A stretch of 49,838 bases of DNA from Actinomadura physcomitrii. Lineage in GTDB: Bacteria > Actinomycetota > Actinomycetes > Streptosporangiales > Streptosporangiaceae. How positions within the stretch are numbered: position 1 is the first letter of the stretch; each line of letters starts with the position of its first letter. Shown piece by piece: positions 1 through 9,829 of this stretch. Under the pieces are notes generated by a model that worked only from the letters and a program-made list of their open reading frames with translations, was not told the DNA's origin and did no database searches. Location: contig NZ_WBMS02000064.1 of the NCBI RefSeq assembly GCF_008923205.2, positions 1 to 49,838 on the forward strand. Reading direction: 5' to 3'. A program made the position numbers and the translations under genes.

Positions 1-18
1 CCAGGGGCCGCAGAGGCT

Positions 19-79
19 CCAAAGTCAAGGGTGGACGAAGTCCATCGCGTAGCGACGCCGAAGGCGCCCTTGACTTTGG
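19..79 (+). repeat. 61-bp three-hairpin palindromic element, left copy
   Basis: The ends form a perfect 13-bp inverted pair (CCAAAGTCAAGGG at 19-31 and its complement at 67-79). Between them sit three back-to-back perfect hairpins: TGGAC-GAA-GTCCA (32-44), TCGC-GTA-GCGA (45-55) and CGCC-GAA-GGCG (56-66). Every base of the element is in a stem or a triloop, so a single strand could fold into a cross. On this strand all three loops are GNA triloops, which are known to be unusually stable in DNA. An identical copy in reverse orientation lies at 49778-49838. It does not match tRNA consensus positions. The class of element is unknown. Confidence 0.9.
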
Positions 80-121
80 AGGGGCGGCCCCGTACTTGAC
101 TTTGGAGGGGCGGCCCCGTAC
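70..121 (+). repeat. 26-bp direct duplication beside the left palindrome
   Basis: A 26-bp unit starting TTGACTTTGG and ending GGCCCCGTAC occurs twice head to tail (70-95 and 96-121). The first copy includes the last 10 bases of the three-hairpin element. The right-hand end of the window has only one copy (49762-49787, reversed). The extra unit is therefore the only difference between the two terminal repeats over the region they share. Confidence 0.9.
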
Positions 122-678
122 GCAAGCGCCACCCCACCACCCGAACACCCCTCTTGCAACCTTCCCGAACATCCGAATCAGACTCCCGAACACTTTCAAC
201 TCAGTTTCCCCGCAAGCTCTCCATGACCGAACACCCATTATTGGCGATCACCGCACTCCACCCCCTAACTCGCATCCACACCACGCCCACGAACAGACGA
301 ACAGTCATGTACACGAACAATCACGTGCACGCACCCCCGTGTCCGCCCACACCCACTACGCCTACGCCCACACCGTGAGCGCTTCACGTATGCGATCCAG
401 AACCATCATTCCGCTCTTCACCGCCCAAAACGCCTTCTAATCCCGCTCTTTACGCTCACCGATCCGTTTCTCTCAGCGTCGGCGCCCGCCGGCCTGGCGT
501 GCCGCAGGGCTCGGTACGTCCGCAGTTCGGGTCGTCAGGCCGTGTGACATCCCTCAGCCGGCTGCTCACCACACACGTGCAGATGCGGCCCATGCGGCTG
601 TGCGATGAGTTCCGGCGGTGGCGATGGTCGAAGCCCGTGAGCACTGTGCGTCATCGCGAGCGGCCAAGGAGCACCAGG
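122..678. other. Region without a convincing gene
   Basis: Positions 122-153 complete the long inverted repeat shared with the right end. From 154 to about 440 the sequence is C/A-rich, less GC-rich than the genes, and recurrently shows CCCGAACA-like and ACGAACA-like words. Open frames here lack the GC third-position bias seen in the real genes. Positions 440-665 approach genomic GC but show no ribosome-binding site with a plausible start until the reductase gene at 679. Confidence 0.6.
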
Positions 679-1296
679 ATGCGAAAGATCACGGCGGGAC
701 TGTTCATCTCGCTCGACGGAGTCGTCGAGGACCCGCAGGACTGGCACTTCCCCTACTTCAACGACGAGATGGGGCAGGCCGTCGACGAGCAGATGAGCTC
801 GGCCGACACCCTCCTGCTCGGGCGCCGGACCTACGACAGCTTCGCGGGCGCGTGGCCCGACCGCGAGAAGGCCGGCGGCGAGGACCAGGTCTTTGCGAAG
901 AAGCTCGGCGACGCCCGCAAGATCGTGGTGTCCGCCCAGGAGCTCCGGTTCAGCTGGCGCAATTCCGAGCGGCTTCAGGGCGACCTCATCGAGGCGGTGA
1001 CGGCGTTGAAGGAGGAACCGTCGACGATGGACATCGCGATGAGCGGATCGGTGTCGCTCGTCCGCCGGCTGCTGGCGGCGGGGCTGCTCGACGAGCTTCG
1101 CCTGCTGGTCCATCCGATCGCCGTGGGCGAGGGGATGCGGCTGTTCGAGGACGTGGACGCACCGCTGCCGCTGAAGCTGATCTCCTCGGCGACCTTCGCC
1201 ACCGGCGTCGTCCACCTGGTGTACCGCCTGGACGACGGCGCTCCGACCGGCGGCTACGCGAAGGCCAAGGCGAGCCTTCCGCAGGCCGCCGGCTAG
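679..1296 (+). CDS. RibD C-terminal/dihydrofolate reductase-like family protein
   Basis: The 205-residue cytoplasmic protein begins MRKITAGLFISLDGVVEDP, the usual N terminus of stand-alone RibD-C/DHFR-fold reductases. A central LLGRRTYDSF segment (nucleotide-binding strand and helix) and a later SGSVSLVRRLLAAGLLDEL segment also fit that family. These proteins bind NAD(P)H and reduce pteridine- or pyrimidine-like substrates, but most members have no known substrate. The ATG at 679 is chosen because AAGGAG lies 7 bases upstream and the homology starts there; the same frame is open further upstream without homology. It is convergent with the GH3 gene, with a strong hairpin between them. Confidence 0.85.
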   Translation: MRKITAGLFISLDGVVEDPQDWHFPYFNDEMGQAVDEQMSSADTLLLGRRTYDSFAGAWPDREKAGGEDQVFAKKLGDARKIVVSAQELRFSWRNSERLQGDLIEAVTALKEEPSTMDIAMSGSVSLVRRLLAAGLLDELRLLVHPIAVGEGMRLFEDVDAPLPLKLISSATFATGVVHLVYRLDDGAPTGGYAKAKASLPQAAG

Positions 1297-1314
1297 GAGG
1301 CCGTGTCGGCTTCA

Positions 1315-1354
1315 GTCTTCCGGCGCCGGGGCGAGCCCCCCGGCGCCGGAAGAC
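1315..1354. terminator. Strong bidirectional hairpin between convergent genes
   Basis: A perfect 15-bp stem (1315-1329 with 1340-1354) extends by two more G-C pairs inward, leaving a 6-base loop. It lies 18 bases after the reductase stop and 9 bases after the GH3 stop on the other strand. There is no T-run on either side, as is usual for actinomycete hairpin terminators. It probably serves both genes. Confidence 0.75.
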
Positions 1355-1363
1355 GAGGACGGC

Positions 1364-3280
<1,917 letters not shown>

Positions 3281-3829
3281 GGTCCCTCCTGGGTCGTGAC
3301 GGCGACGACGCCGCGCGGCCCGAGGCGGGGCCGCGCGCCCGCCCGTGTCCGCGGGTGCGCGGACGGGGTCACGGCGGCCCGGACGGCCATGACCCCTGCG
3401 GCGGGCTTCAGCGTCACCAGGAACCTCCCCCGGCCTTGATCACCTGTCAAGCGTCCCGCGCCGCGGTCTGGATGATCTTGATCGAAGCATGGGGCGGGGG
3501 TCTTGACGGAGACTAAGTTCACTATTTAAATCATGGGTCGAATTAAGCCGGTCGGACGGGTCGGGGCGATGAGCGCCGCGCCCGCCGTCGCGCTGCCCGC
3601 CGCGTGTCGGCCCGGCCATCCGTCCCGCCACGTTGGCCACACCCGGCCGCGCCCGCCCCGCCCGTGCATTCCGCGCGGACGGGGCGGCGGGCATGCTGGG
3701 GCGCCCGGCCGGCCTGCGGGTGGAAGGGCCGGCCGGGCGCGCGCGATCCGGTGTCTCGGAAGGTGCGCCGGGCGATACCGGAGCGATGCCGGGGTGTATC
3801 GGAGTGCCGGGGGCGGTGCGGGGCCGGGC
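3281..3829. other. Intergenic region upstream of GH3, including a long hairpin
   Basis: No gene is supported here. The part nearest the GH3 start contains an AT-rich patch around 3518-3545 (with ATTTAAAT) and scattered TTGATC/TTGAC words that could carry its promoter, but no clear -35/-10 pair is visible. The part nearest the DUF2382 gene is extremely GC-rich and holds the terminator-like hairpin listed separately. Confidence 0.5.
3701..3740. terminator. 14-bp stem-loop downstream of the DUF2382 gene
   Basis: GCGCCCGGCCGGCC at 3701-3714 pairs perfectly with 3727-3740 across a 12-base loop. It lies about 90 bases past the stop of the minus-strand PRC-barrel/DUF2382 gene. It is probably that gene's terminator and separates it from the GH3 promoter. 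There is no T-run. Confidence 0.6.
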
Positions 3830-4837
3830 TCAGCCGCGGGAGCGGCCGCCTTGGTCGTGGTCGGCGTGGCTGCCGTCGTCGCGGGTGACCTCGACGCGCT
3901 CCCTGCGCAGCTCGCCGCGGACGGTCTGCTCGTCCTGGACCCGCTCGGTGCGGATCCGGACGCGCTCCACCGGGACGGTCTCCTTGGCCACGACCGGGCG
4001 CTCCTCGTAGAGGATGATCTCCTGGTCGTCCTCGGTGATGGTGACCTGCACGCCGGGCCGCCCGTCCGTGATCGGCTCCCGGTCGATCCTGATCTCTTCG
4101 TGGGTGACCGGGATGGTCCGCTCGACCATCTCGGTCTCCACCCACTTGCGCACGTGCACGCGGCCGGACTCGTGCCGCTCGGTCTCGATGCGCAGCCGCT
4201 CCTCGGACCGGGTGATCTCGGTCATCGGGGCGCCGGGCTGCGCGGGCAGCGGCTCGCCGCGCTTGTCCCGCTCGGGGTGGACGGCCATCCCCGCGGCGCC
4301 CGCGGTCCCGGACGTCCCGGAGGTGCCGGACGTCCCGCCCATGCCGGACGACGGCGCCCTGCCCTGCGCACCGGTCGTGCCCTGGTCGGACGGCGCCGGC
4401 TCGCCCGCCATGCCCGTATCGCCCGCCATGCCCTGCTCGCCGGGCGTCCCGGTGCCGGTGCCGCGGCCGGTCTCCTCGGCCGTGCCCTCGCCGTCCTCCG
4501 TGCGGCGGCCGCTCGGCGGGCGCACGCCGTAGTGCCGGTACAGGTCGACGATCTGGGCGTGCGAGAGGTGCTCGTCGGCGTCCACGTTCGGCGCGCCCTT
4601 GATCGTCTCCTTGTCGTAGGGCACCTGCAGCATGTCATGGGCCTTGCGGGCGCCGGACAGCGGGACGAAGCTCTCCCGCATCCCGAACCATCCGGTGTGC
4701 ACCGTCACCCATTCCGGCGCGCCGGAGTCGTCGTTGAGGTAGACCTGCTTGACGGTGCCGACCTTGGCGCCGTGGGTGTCGGTCACGCTCATCCCCATGA
4801 GTTCCCGCACCTGTGTCTGCGTCTGCACCTTGAACAC
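3830..4837 (-). CDS. PRC-barrel and DUF2382 (YsnF-like) stress-associated protein
   Basis: The 335-residue soluble protein has two domains. Residues about 5-85 form a PRC-barrel (GMSVTDTHGAKVGTVKQVYL, then EWVTVHTGWFG). Residues about 210-325 form a DUF2382 domain rich in charged beta strands (RSEERLRIETE, VRKWVETEMVERTIPV). Between them is a low-complexity linker of Gly/Thr/Pro with GTSGTSGTSG-like repeats. Such proteins are common in actinobacteria and Deinococcus and are linked to general stress, but their biochemical role is not established. The GTG start at 4837 has only a G-rich stretch just upstream; a better AGGAGG lies 18 bases upstream, so the start is somewhat uncertain. It is divergent from the matrixin gene. 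Confidence 0.85.
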   Translation of the reverse strand: MFKVQTQTQVRELMGMSVTDTHGAKVGTVKQVYLNDDSGAPEWVTVHTGWFGMRESFVPLSGARKAHDMLQVPYDKETIKGAPNVDADEHLSHAQIVDLYRHYGVRPPSGRRTEDGEGTAEETGRGTGTGTPGEQGMAGDTGMAGEPAPSDQGTTGAQGRAPSSGMGGTSGTSGTSGTAGAAGMAVHPERDKRGEPLPAQPGAPMTEITRSEERLRIETERHESGRVHVRKWVETEMVERTIPVTHEEIRIDREPITDGRPGVQVTITEDDQEIILYEERPVVAKETVPVERVRIRTERVQDEQTVRGELRRERVEVTRDDGSHADHDQGGRSRG

Positions 4838-4881
4838 CCCCGAGTTGCCTGCTTACCTCCTGATTTTTCCGTACTGCGCAC

Positions 4882-4899
4882 CGGTAAACACGTTTACCG
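4882..4899. promoter_or_regulatory. Perfect 8-2-8 palindrome, candidate operator
   Basis: CGGTAAAC-AC-GTTTACCG is a perfect inverted repeat with a 2-base spacer. It lies 45 bases upstream of the minus-strand DUF2382 gene and about 215 bases before the plus-strand matrixin gene, in an unusually AT-rich patch. Size and symmetry suit a dimeric repressor of the LacI, GntR or TetR type. No regulator gene is adjacent, so the cognate protein is unknown. Confidence 0.55.
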
Positions 4900-5112
4900 A
4901 ACCATGGACGGTGATTTGCCCGGCACTGACCGGGCCGCTCCGGACCGGCCGGTCGCCATTCTCCGGAAAATGTGCAGATGGCCGTTTATTTAGCAATGGC
5001 GATATGTGCAATGTGGTGATCATTTTAGCCTGTGCCGGTTTGCCTTTCCCGGCGCCGCGAAAGACTGACGGCTGGAGCGCGAAGGGCTGTACCGACACAT
5101 CGGAGAAATTGC

Positions 5113-6147
5113 ATGGACGACGTATCGCCCGCCGGACGCGGGCGGCGCACCGGCGTCTGGTGCGCCGCCGCCGCGACGGCCCTGTCCTGCACGGTCACGG
5201 GCGGCGCGGCCACCGCCGCCACCGCCGCCGAGCCTGGACGGCCGCCCGGCTGGTGCAAGCCGGACGGGGCGCTCACCGCGCGCGCGATGCCGCAGCGTAT
5301 CAAGCTCTCCGAGTGCGACCTGCGCGGCCGGGTGGTGCGCGGCGAGAACGGCCTCGCCGCGACGGTCCCGTCCGACGGCACCTCGGTGATCGCGCACTCG
5401 CTGCGCACCGACGGCGCGTCCGAGCTGCGCGTCGAGGTGGACGAGGCGAAGGGCGAGATCACCCTCGCCGCGGCGGGGACGCGGTCGCCGCAGGGCCGGC
5501 CGCGCGAGTTCCGCGCGCCGATCGACGCCTGCCAGGACGACGCCTACCAGCAGGAACCGAGCAAGTGGCCGAAGGGCTCCGCGATCGAGTGGCACTACTA
5601 CCCGGGGACGGCGGGCCTGCCGATGTCGGGCGTGTCCACCGGGATCGCCGGCATGTTCGGCGCCAGGACGGACTGCAACGCGGCCCGTACGTTCACGCCG
5701 CCGCCGGACGTCTCGCAGAGGTACGCGGGCCGGACGGCGACACCGCCGAACCTGACGGCGGGCGGGGTGTGCGGCGACCGCGACGGGACGAACGTCTCCG
5801 GCTGGGAGGCGATGCCGGGCGCGGACGCCGACGTCCTCGCGGCGACCTGCACCTGGTTCCGGGGCGCGACGACGATCGAGAACGACACCGCGCTGCAGGA
5901 GCACGGGAAGAGGTGGTGGCCGGGCCCGCAGGACGGCTCGCCCTGCCCGGCGGGAAGCTATGACGCCGCCGCCGTCGCGACGCACGAGGCGGGCCACATG
6001 CTCGGCCTCGGGCACGTCGAGGGATCGCAGCACTCCGCGCTGACCATGGCGCCGACCGTCGCGGCCTGCGACGACGACCCGGCCACCCTCGGGAAGGGCG
6101 ACTACGCCGGGCTCATCGCGCTTTACGGGGCCCGCTCGTCCGCCTGA
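5113..6147 (+). CDS. Secreted matrixin-family zinc metalloprotease
   Basis: The 344-residue precursor has an N-terminal signal region (Ala-rich, cleavage probably around residues 35-40). The zinc site is HEAGHMLGLGH at residues 291-301, followed by a Met-turn with Met312 in LTMAP. This is the HExxHxxGxxH pattern of metzincins of the matrixin branch (peptidase family M10-like). Several cysteines in the middle region suggest disulphides outside the cell. The ATG at 5113 has GGAG 7 bases upstream. Its substrate is unknown; proximity to the chaplin/sortase block might suggest surface-protein processing, but that is only context. It ends 18 bases before the convergent sortase gene. Confidence 0.85.
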   Translation: MDDVSPAGRGRRTGVWCAAAATALSCTVTGGAATAATAAEPGRPPGWCKPDGALTARAMPQRIKLSECDLRGRVVRGENGLAATVPSDGTSVIAHSLRTDGASELRVEVDEAKGEITLAAAGTRSPQGRPREFRAPIDACQDDAYQQEPSKWPKGSAIEWHYYPGTAGLPMSGVSTGIAGMFGARTDCNAARTFTPPPDVSQRYAGRTATPPNLTAGGVCGDRDGTNVSGWEAMPGADADVLAATCTWFRGATTIENDTALQEHGKRWWPGPQDGSPCPAGSYDAAAVATHEAGHMLGLGHVEGSQHSALTMAPTVAACDDDPATLGKGDYAGLIALYGARSSA

Positions 6148-6165
6148 CCAAATTTATCCACCGGG

Positions 6166-6792
6166 TCATTTCCTCATCTTTCCGACGACGACGATGCGGC
6201 GCCGGTCGGAGCCTTTCGGGGTGCAGCTGATGAGCGTGACGTACTCGCCGTCCGGGGCCTTTCCGCGTTTGAACGGGACGGGTTCGAGCGCGCGCCGGTC
6301 GGTCGGCTTGATGATGTGCCTGCCGCGCACCCGGTAGACGTAGGTCCTGTGGTGCGCCTTGAGGACGATCCGGTCGCCGCGCCGCAGCCGGTCCAGCCGT
6401 CCGAACGGGTGCAGCCAGGTGGTGCGGTGCCCGAGCAGGACGGTGTTGCCGAGGGCGCCGGGCGGGGCCGTCCGCGGGTAGTGGCCGACGCCCTTGCTGA
6501 GCACGCGCTCCGAGACGCCCTCCCGCATCTTGATCTTCAGGTGGATCCGCTTGATCGAGATCGTGCCGATCACCTTCCCGATCCGCGGCCGGGCTGCGTG
6601 CCGGGCGGCGGCCGGCTGATCCGCGGCCGGCCTGGACGGTGCGGCGTGCGCCGCCGGCACCCCGGCGACCGCCACGCATCCGGCGGCGAGGAGCGCCACC
6701 GCGGGCAGCGTCCGGCCGGGCGCGCGTGACGCGCCGCCGTCCCAGCACCGCCCGTCCCGCCTCGCGTCGTTCACTGTCTTCGTCTCCAGCAT
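6166..6792 (-). CDS. Class E sortase
   Basis: The 208-residue protein has an N-terminal membrane/signal segment (about residues 28-50) and a sortase barrel. The catalytic triad residues visible are His122 in LLGHRTTW, Cys190 in TLISC and an Arg in SDRRRIVVVG (197-199). The TLISCTP context fits the class E/F type found in high-GC Gram-positives. In Streptomyces, class E sortases anchor long chaplins to peptidoglycan. Here the chaplin-domain gene lies directly upstream on the same strand, but the encoded chaplin protein has no visible sorting signal. GGAG lies 9 bases before the ATG. A double hairpin separates the two genes. Confidence 0.9.
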   Translation of the reverse strand: MLETKTVNDARRDGRCWDGGASRAPGRTLPAVALLAAGCVAVAGVPAAHAAPSRPAADQPAAARHAARPRIGKVIGTISIKRIHLKIKMREGVSERVLSKGVGHYPRTAPPGALGNTVLLGHRTTWLHPFGRLDRLRRGDRIVLKAHHRTYVYRVRGRHIIKPTDRRALEPVPFKRGKAPDGEYVTLISCTPKGSDRRRIVVVGKMRK

Positions 6793-6815
6793 CGTGTCCG
6801 TCTCCAGCGATCAGA

Positions 6816-6892
6816 GTCCGGGCGGCACGGCCCGCACGGGAGGGCCGCGCCGCCCGGACGCGGGGAGGAGGCGGCACGTCTGCCGCCTCCTC
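6816..6892. terminator. Tandem stem-loops between chaplin and sortase genes
   Basis: Two perfect inverted repeats lie in a row. The first is an 11-bp stem (6816-6826 with 6849-6859) with a further pairable inner segment. The second is a 12-bp stem (6865-6876 with 6881-6892) with a 4-base loop. They follow the chaplin stop by about 50 bases and precede the sortase start by about 25. They may terminate or attenuate chaplin transcription, so the sortase could be made at a lower level. Confidence 0.65.
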
Positions 6893-6941
6893 GCCATCGG
6901 CTCGGCCGGCCGCGCGGATCGTCATCCGGGCCGGCGGTGGC

Positions 6942-8258
6942 TCACTTGGTCAGCGCGGTGCCCAGGTTGACCGGGGCCTCTTTGCCCTGCGGCAGCCGCG
7001 TGCCGACCTGCCCCGGCGTCACGTTCGCGACCGGCTTGGCGATCCGGGCGACCCTGTTCAGCAGGTCCTGCACGGCGGGCATGCCGTCGGCGCGGCGGTA
7101 GTCCGGCCCCATCGCGATGCGCTCGCTGCTCCCGCGCAGGGTCGACGGCAGCTTGTGGTGCCCGGCGGCCGGGCGGTGCTTGGCCGGCTTGTAGGGCTTC
7201 TTGTGGTGCGGCTTCTTCGGGTAGTGCTTGAACGGCGGACGCTTGTGGTGCTCGTGGCCGCCGCTGGTGACGGATGCGCCGCCCTTGCAGCCCGCCTGCG
7301 CGATGCCGAGGATCGCGCCGATCGCGTTGCCGCACACGTTCACCGGCACCGAGATCGGCGCGTACACCTGGTTCCCGCCCAGGATGGACAGGTTCCCGGA
7401 CGTCTTCATGTCCGGGCGGTCGTCGCCCTTGCGCTCGACGGAGGCGCCGCCCTTGCAGCCGGCCTGGGTGATCCCCGCGATGAGGGAGATCGCGTTGCCG
7501 CACACGTTCACCGGCACGGAGATCGGCGCGTACACCTGGTTGCCGCCCAGGATGGACAGGTTGCCGGACGTCTTCATGCCGTGCCCGTGCCCGTGGCCGC
7601 CGCCCCAGCCGCCGTCCCAGCCGCCCATGCGGCCGTTGCCGGGTGCGGCCGGCGCCTGCGCGGTGCCGGCGGTCGCCTTGCGCTCCCCGGGCGCGGACGC
7701 CTGGCGCCCCTTGGGCGAAGACGCCTGGCGTTCCCTGGGCGCGGACGCCTGGCGCCCCTTGGGCGAAGACGCCTGACGTTCCCCGGGCGCGGTCGCCGCA
7801 CGGCCCGTGCGCCAGCCACTGTGGCTGTGCCCGTGCCCGTCCTTGCTCTTGACCGTGGCGCCGCCCTTGCAGCCGGCCCGCGCGATGCCGACGACGGCGC
7901 CGACGGCGTTGCCGCAGACGTCGATCGGGATGGAGATCGGGGCGTAGACCTGGTTGCCGCCGCCGATCGACAGGTTGCCCGAGGTGTGCAGGTCGCCGCC
8001 CTCGCGGCCGTGCCGCTCGACGGACGCGCCGCCCTTGGAGCCGGCCTGGGCGATGCCGGCGACGGCGCCGACGGCGTTGCCGCTGACCTCGATCGGTATC
8101 GAGATCGGCGCGACGACCTGGTTGCCGCCGAGGATGGACAGGTCGCCGCTGGTGGTGGTGTCCGCCGAGGCGGGGACGCCGAGTCCGGACGCCCCCATGG
8201 CGACGCAGCCCGCCGCGACGAGAGCGGCGCGGCCGGTGTTCCTGGCCCAGATGCGCAT
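6942..8258 (-). CDS. Secreted protein with four chaplin domains
   Basis: The 438-residue precursor has a signal peptide (cleavage near residue 32). It carries four chaplin domains at about 36-80, 92-137, 231-275 and 286-330, each with the GGNQV-APIS-P pattern and GNA motif. Domains 2-4 carry the two expected cysteines (115/130, 253/268, 309/324). Domain 1 has serines at both places (59 and 74). The linker 150-195 is a degenerate repeat of QASxPxxR units. The C terminus (about 335-370) is His/Lys/Pro-rich. Chaplins are hydrophobic amyloid-forming proteins that coat aerial hyphae in Streptomyces. No LPXTG or LAXTG signal and no C-terminal membrane helix is present. The ATG at 8258 is supported by AAGGAG and the signal peptide. 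Confidence 0.9.
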   Translation of the reverse strand: MRIWARNTGRAALVAAGCVAMGASGLGVPASADTTTSGDLSILGGNQVVAPISIPIEVSGNAVGAVAGIAQAGSKGGASVERHGREGGDLHTSGNLSIGGGNQVYAPISIPIDVCGNAVGAVVGIARAGCKGGATVKSKDGHGHSHSGWRTGRAATAPGERQASSPKGRQASAPRERQASSPKGRQASAPGERKATAGTAQAPAAPGNGRMGGWDGGWGGGHGHGHGMKTSGNLSILGGNQVYAPISVPVNVCGNAISLIAGITQAGCKGGASVERKGDDRPDMKTSGNLSILGGNQVYAPISVPVNVCGNAIGAILGIAQAGCKGGASVTSGGHEHHKRPPFKHYPKKPHHKKPYKPAKHRPAAGHHKLPSTLRGSSERIAMGPDYRRADGMPAVQDLLNRVARIAKPVANVTPGQVGTRLPQGKEAPVNLGTALTK

Positions 8259-8493
8259 GGTCTTGCTCCTTCTTTCGGTGAATCGGTGAATCGGTGAGTG
8301 ATCACTGCGTGCACCGTCCGGGTGAGCGCAGCGGGCAGCGGCCTGGCCAGGACCGTGCCGTCCGAAAAAGCTCGGTAGGGAAGCGGGGGAAGGCGGGAAG
8401 CGGCCGTCCGGCGCGAAGCGGGAGTCCGGTCTGCGGGACGGTGCGGCTTCCGGCACGGGACGCGCGGGTACGCGCGGTGCCCGGTGGCGGGTG

Positions 8494-9459
8494 CTAGTCG
8501 GGGACGACCGAGGGACGGCCCGGGGCCGCCTTGTCGGTCAGGGCGGTGCGGTGGAACGCGCCGGAGTCGAGGGCGCGCGCCGCACCCGGGTGCTGGGCGG
8601 CGCCGAGGTCGGCGAACGGCCCGAACGGGTGCCCGCCGGACGGCGCGCCGCTGCGCGAGTCGCCGTCCTGCTGGGACGGCATGCCCGGGGCGCAGGGAAC
8701 ACGGTGCGCGTCCCCGCACGTCCGGCGGTGGCCGCCGGAGCGGTGCGCGCCGGACGGCGCCTTGCCGGTCGCGTAGCGCGCCTGCGCGTGCGCCGCGGCG
8801 GGGCGGGCGCCGGCGGTGTCGTGCGCCTTCGCGTGCCCCGCACCGTCGTCGTGGGGCGAGGCGTCCGCGGTGGCCCCCGGCGCGCCGTGCGCCGCGGTGG
8901 GCGGCCCGGCCACGCCGTGCACGAAGCCCCCGACCCCGCCGTCCGTCGAGACGCCGGGGAGCCCCAGGTGCGGCACCCCGGCCGCGCCGGCGGCCCCGGT
9001 CACGGTGCGGTCGACGGTGCCGCCGACCTCGCGGACCACGTGGCCGCCGTCGGCGGCGGCGTCGCGGTAGCGCCCGTCCAGGTAGGCGACGGGCCGCGCA
9101 CCGGCCGCGCGGACGTCGCCGGCGACGGCGCCGGGCGTCCCGGCCGTCGGCCGGCCGCCCTCCAACCGGAAGTGGCGGAGCGTGGCGAGCCGGTCGAGCC
9201 CGGCGGAGTCGCTGGCGGTGTCCCGCACGGAATTCCATCGGGCGTCCCGCTGCGCTCCCCCGCCCGCAGTTCCGGTGCTCGCGGTCTTGGTGTCGCCGCC
9301 CTTTTGCGCGGCGTACGCGGACTGGTTCAGGGAACTGAGCGCGATCCATCCGGCGAAGGCGAATCCGGCGATGACGGCGACGCGCGCCAGCGCGGTTCCG
9401 AGGGCGCGCCGACGCACCTCGGGGCTGCTCGCCCCGTGGCGGATCGGTTGGCGTCGCAC
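8494..9459 (-). CDS. Single-pass membrane protein of unknown function
   Basis: The 321-residue protein has one N-terminal hydrophobic segment (about 16-42, RVAVIAGFAFAGWIALSS) after a short basic start. It is then a long extracytoplasmic region rich in Ala, Gly, His and Pro with two cysteines in a short loop near residue 245. No known domain is recognised. The GTG at 9459 is chosen because GAGGAG lies about 8 bases upstream and the membrane segment follows at once; a longer reading lacks a signal. It lies upstream of the chaplin gene on the same strand with about 235 bases between them, so it may belong to the same surface programme. Confidence 0.7.
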   Translation of the reverse strand: MRRQPIRHGASSPEVRRRALGTALARVAVIAGFAFAGWIALSSLNQSAYAAQKGGDTKTASTGTAGGGAQRDARWNSVRDTASDSAGLDRLATLRHFRLEGGRPTAGTPGAVAGDVRAAGARPVAYLDGRYRDAAADGGHVVREVGGTVDRTVTGAAGAAGVPHLGLPGVSTDGGVGGFVHGVAGPPTAAHGAPGATADASPHDDGAGHAKAHDTAGARPAAAHAQARYATGKAPSGAHRSGGHRRTCGDAHRVPCAPGMPSQQDGDSRSGAPSGGHPFGPFADLGAAQHPGAARALDSGAFHRTALTDKAAPGRPSVVPD

Positions 9460-9829
9460 TGCGGAATCTCCTCGCGTCTGGCTCGCGTCGGGCTCGGTCG
9501 AGCCGTCGTTCGATGTCCGGTTCCGGGCCGGTCGGCATGACCGTAGCACCGCGCCGGGGGCATTCACCGAGCTGTCATCGAGCAGGTCGGCGCGTCTTTG
9601 CCAGCGTTTACCCGGGCATGGGTTCCGCTTTCCGCGAGCCCTTTTCCGACACCACAAAGAAGGGCCTTTGGCTGGAATTCGTCCGCTTTACCGGGACTCG
9701 TTCCCCGGGCGGCCTCCGGCGACCCCGGCATCCGGTTCCGGCCCGATGCCCAGGAGAAGCATGGCGGACGGTATCCGATGCGCTACATTCGGTCACAAGG
9801 TGGCCGTCTAGCGCCGAGGAGCCGACCGC
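9460..9829. other. Divergent intergenic region
   Basis: This 370-base stretch separates the minus-strand membrane-protein gene from the plus-strand small basic protein gene. It is less GC-biased than its neighbours and shows no frame with coding-like third positions. It presumably carries both promoters, but no clear promoter hexamers can be assigned. Confidence 0.45.

Noticed and set aside
19..79. tRNA-like cloverleaf
   Set aside because: Four stems are present, but loops are only three bases, the acceptor-like stem is 13 bp, and no conserved tRNA bases or CCA are seen.
499..678. Longer N terminus for the RibD/DHFR-like protein
   Set aside because: Sixty extra residues have no family similarity and there is no ribosome-binding site at 499; the start at 679 has both.
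6942..7010. LPXTG-like sorting signal at the end of the chaplin protein
   Set aside because: Only RLPQGK is present; it lacks the T-G spacing, the hydrophobic helix and the basic tail required.
7574..9538. Very long Arg/Pro-rich frame on the minus strand through two genes
   Set aside because: It is a shadow frame of the chaplin and membrane-protein genes; the real frames carry signal peptides, recognisable domains and ribosome-binding sites.
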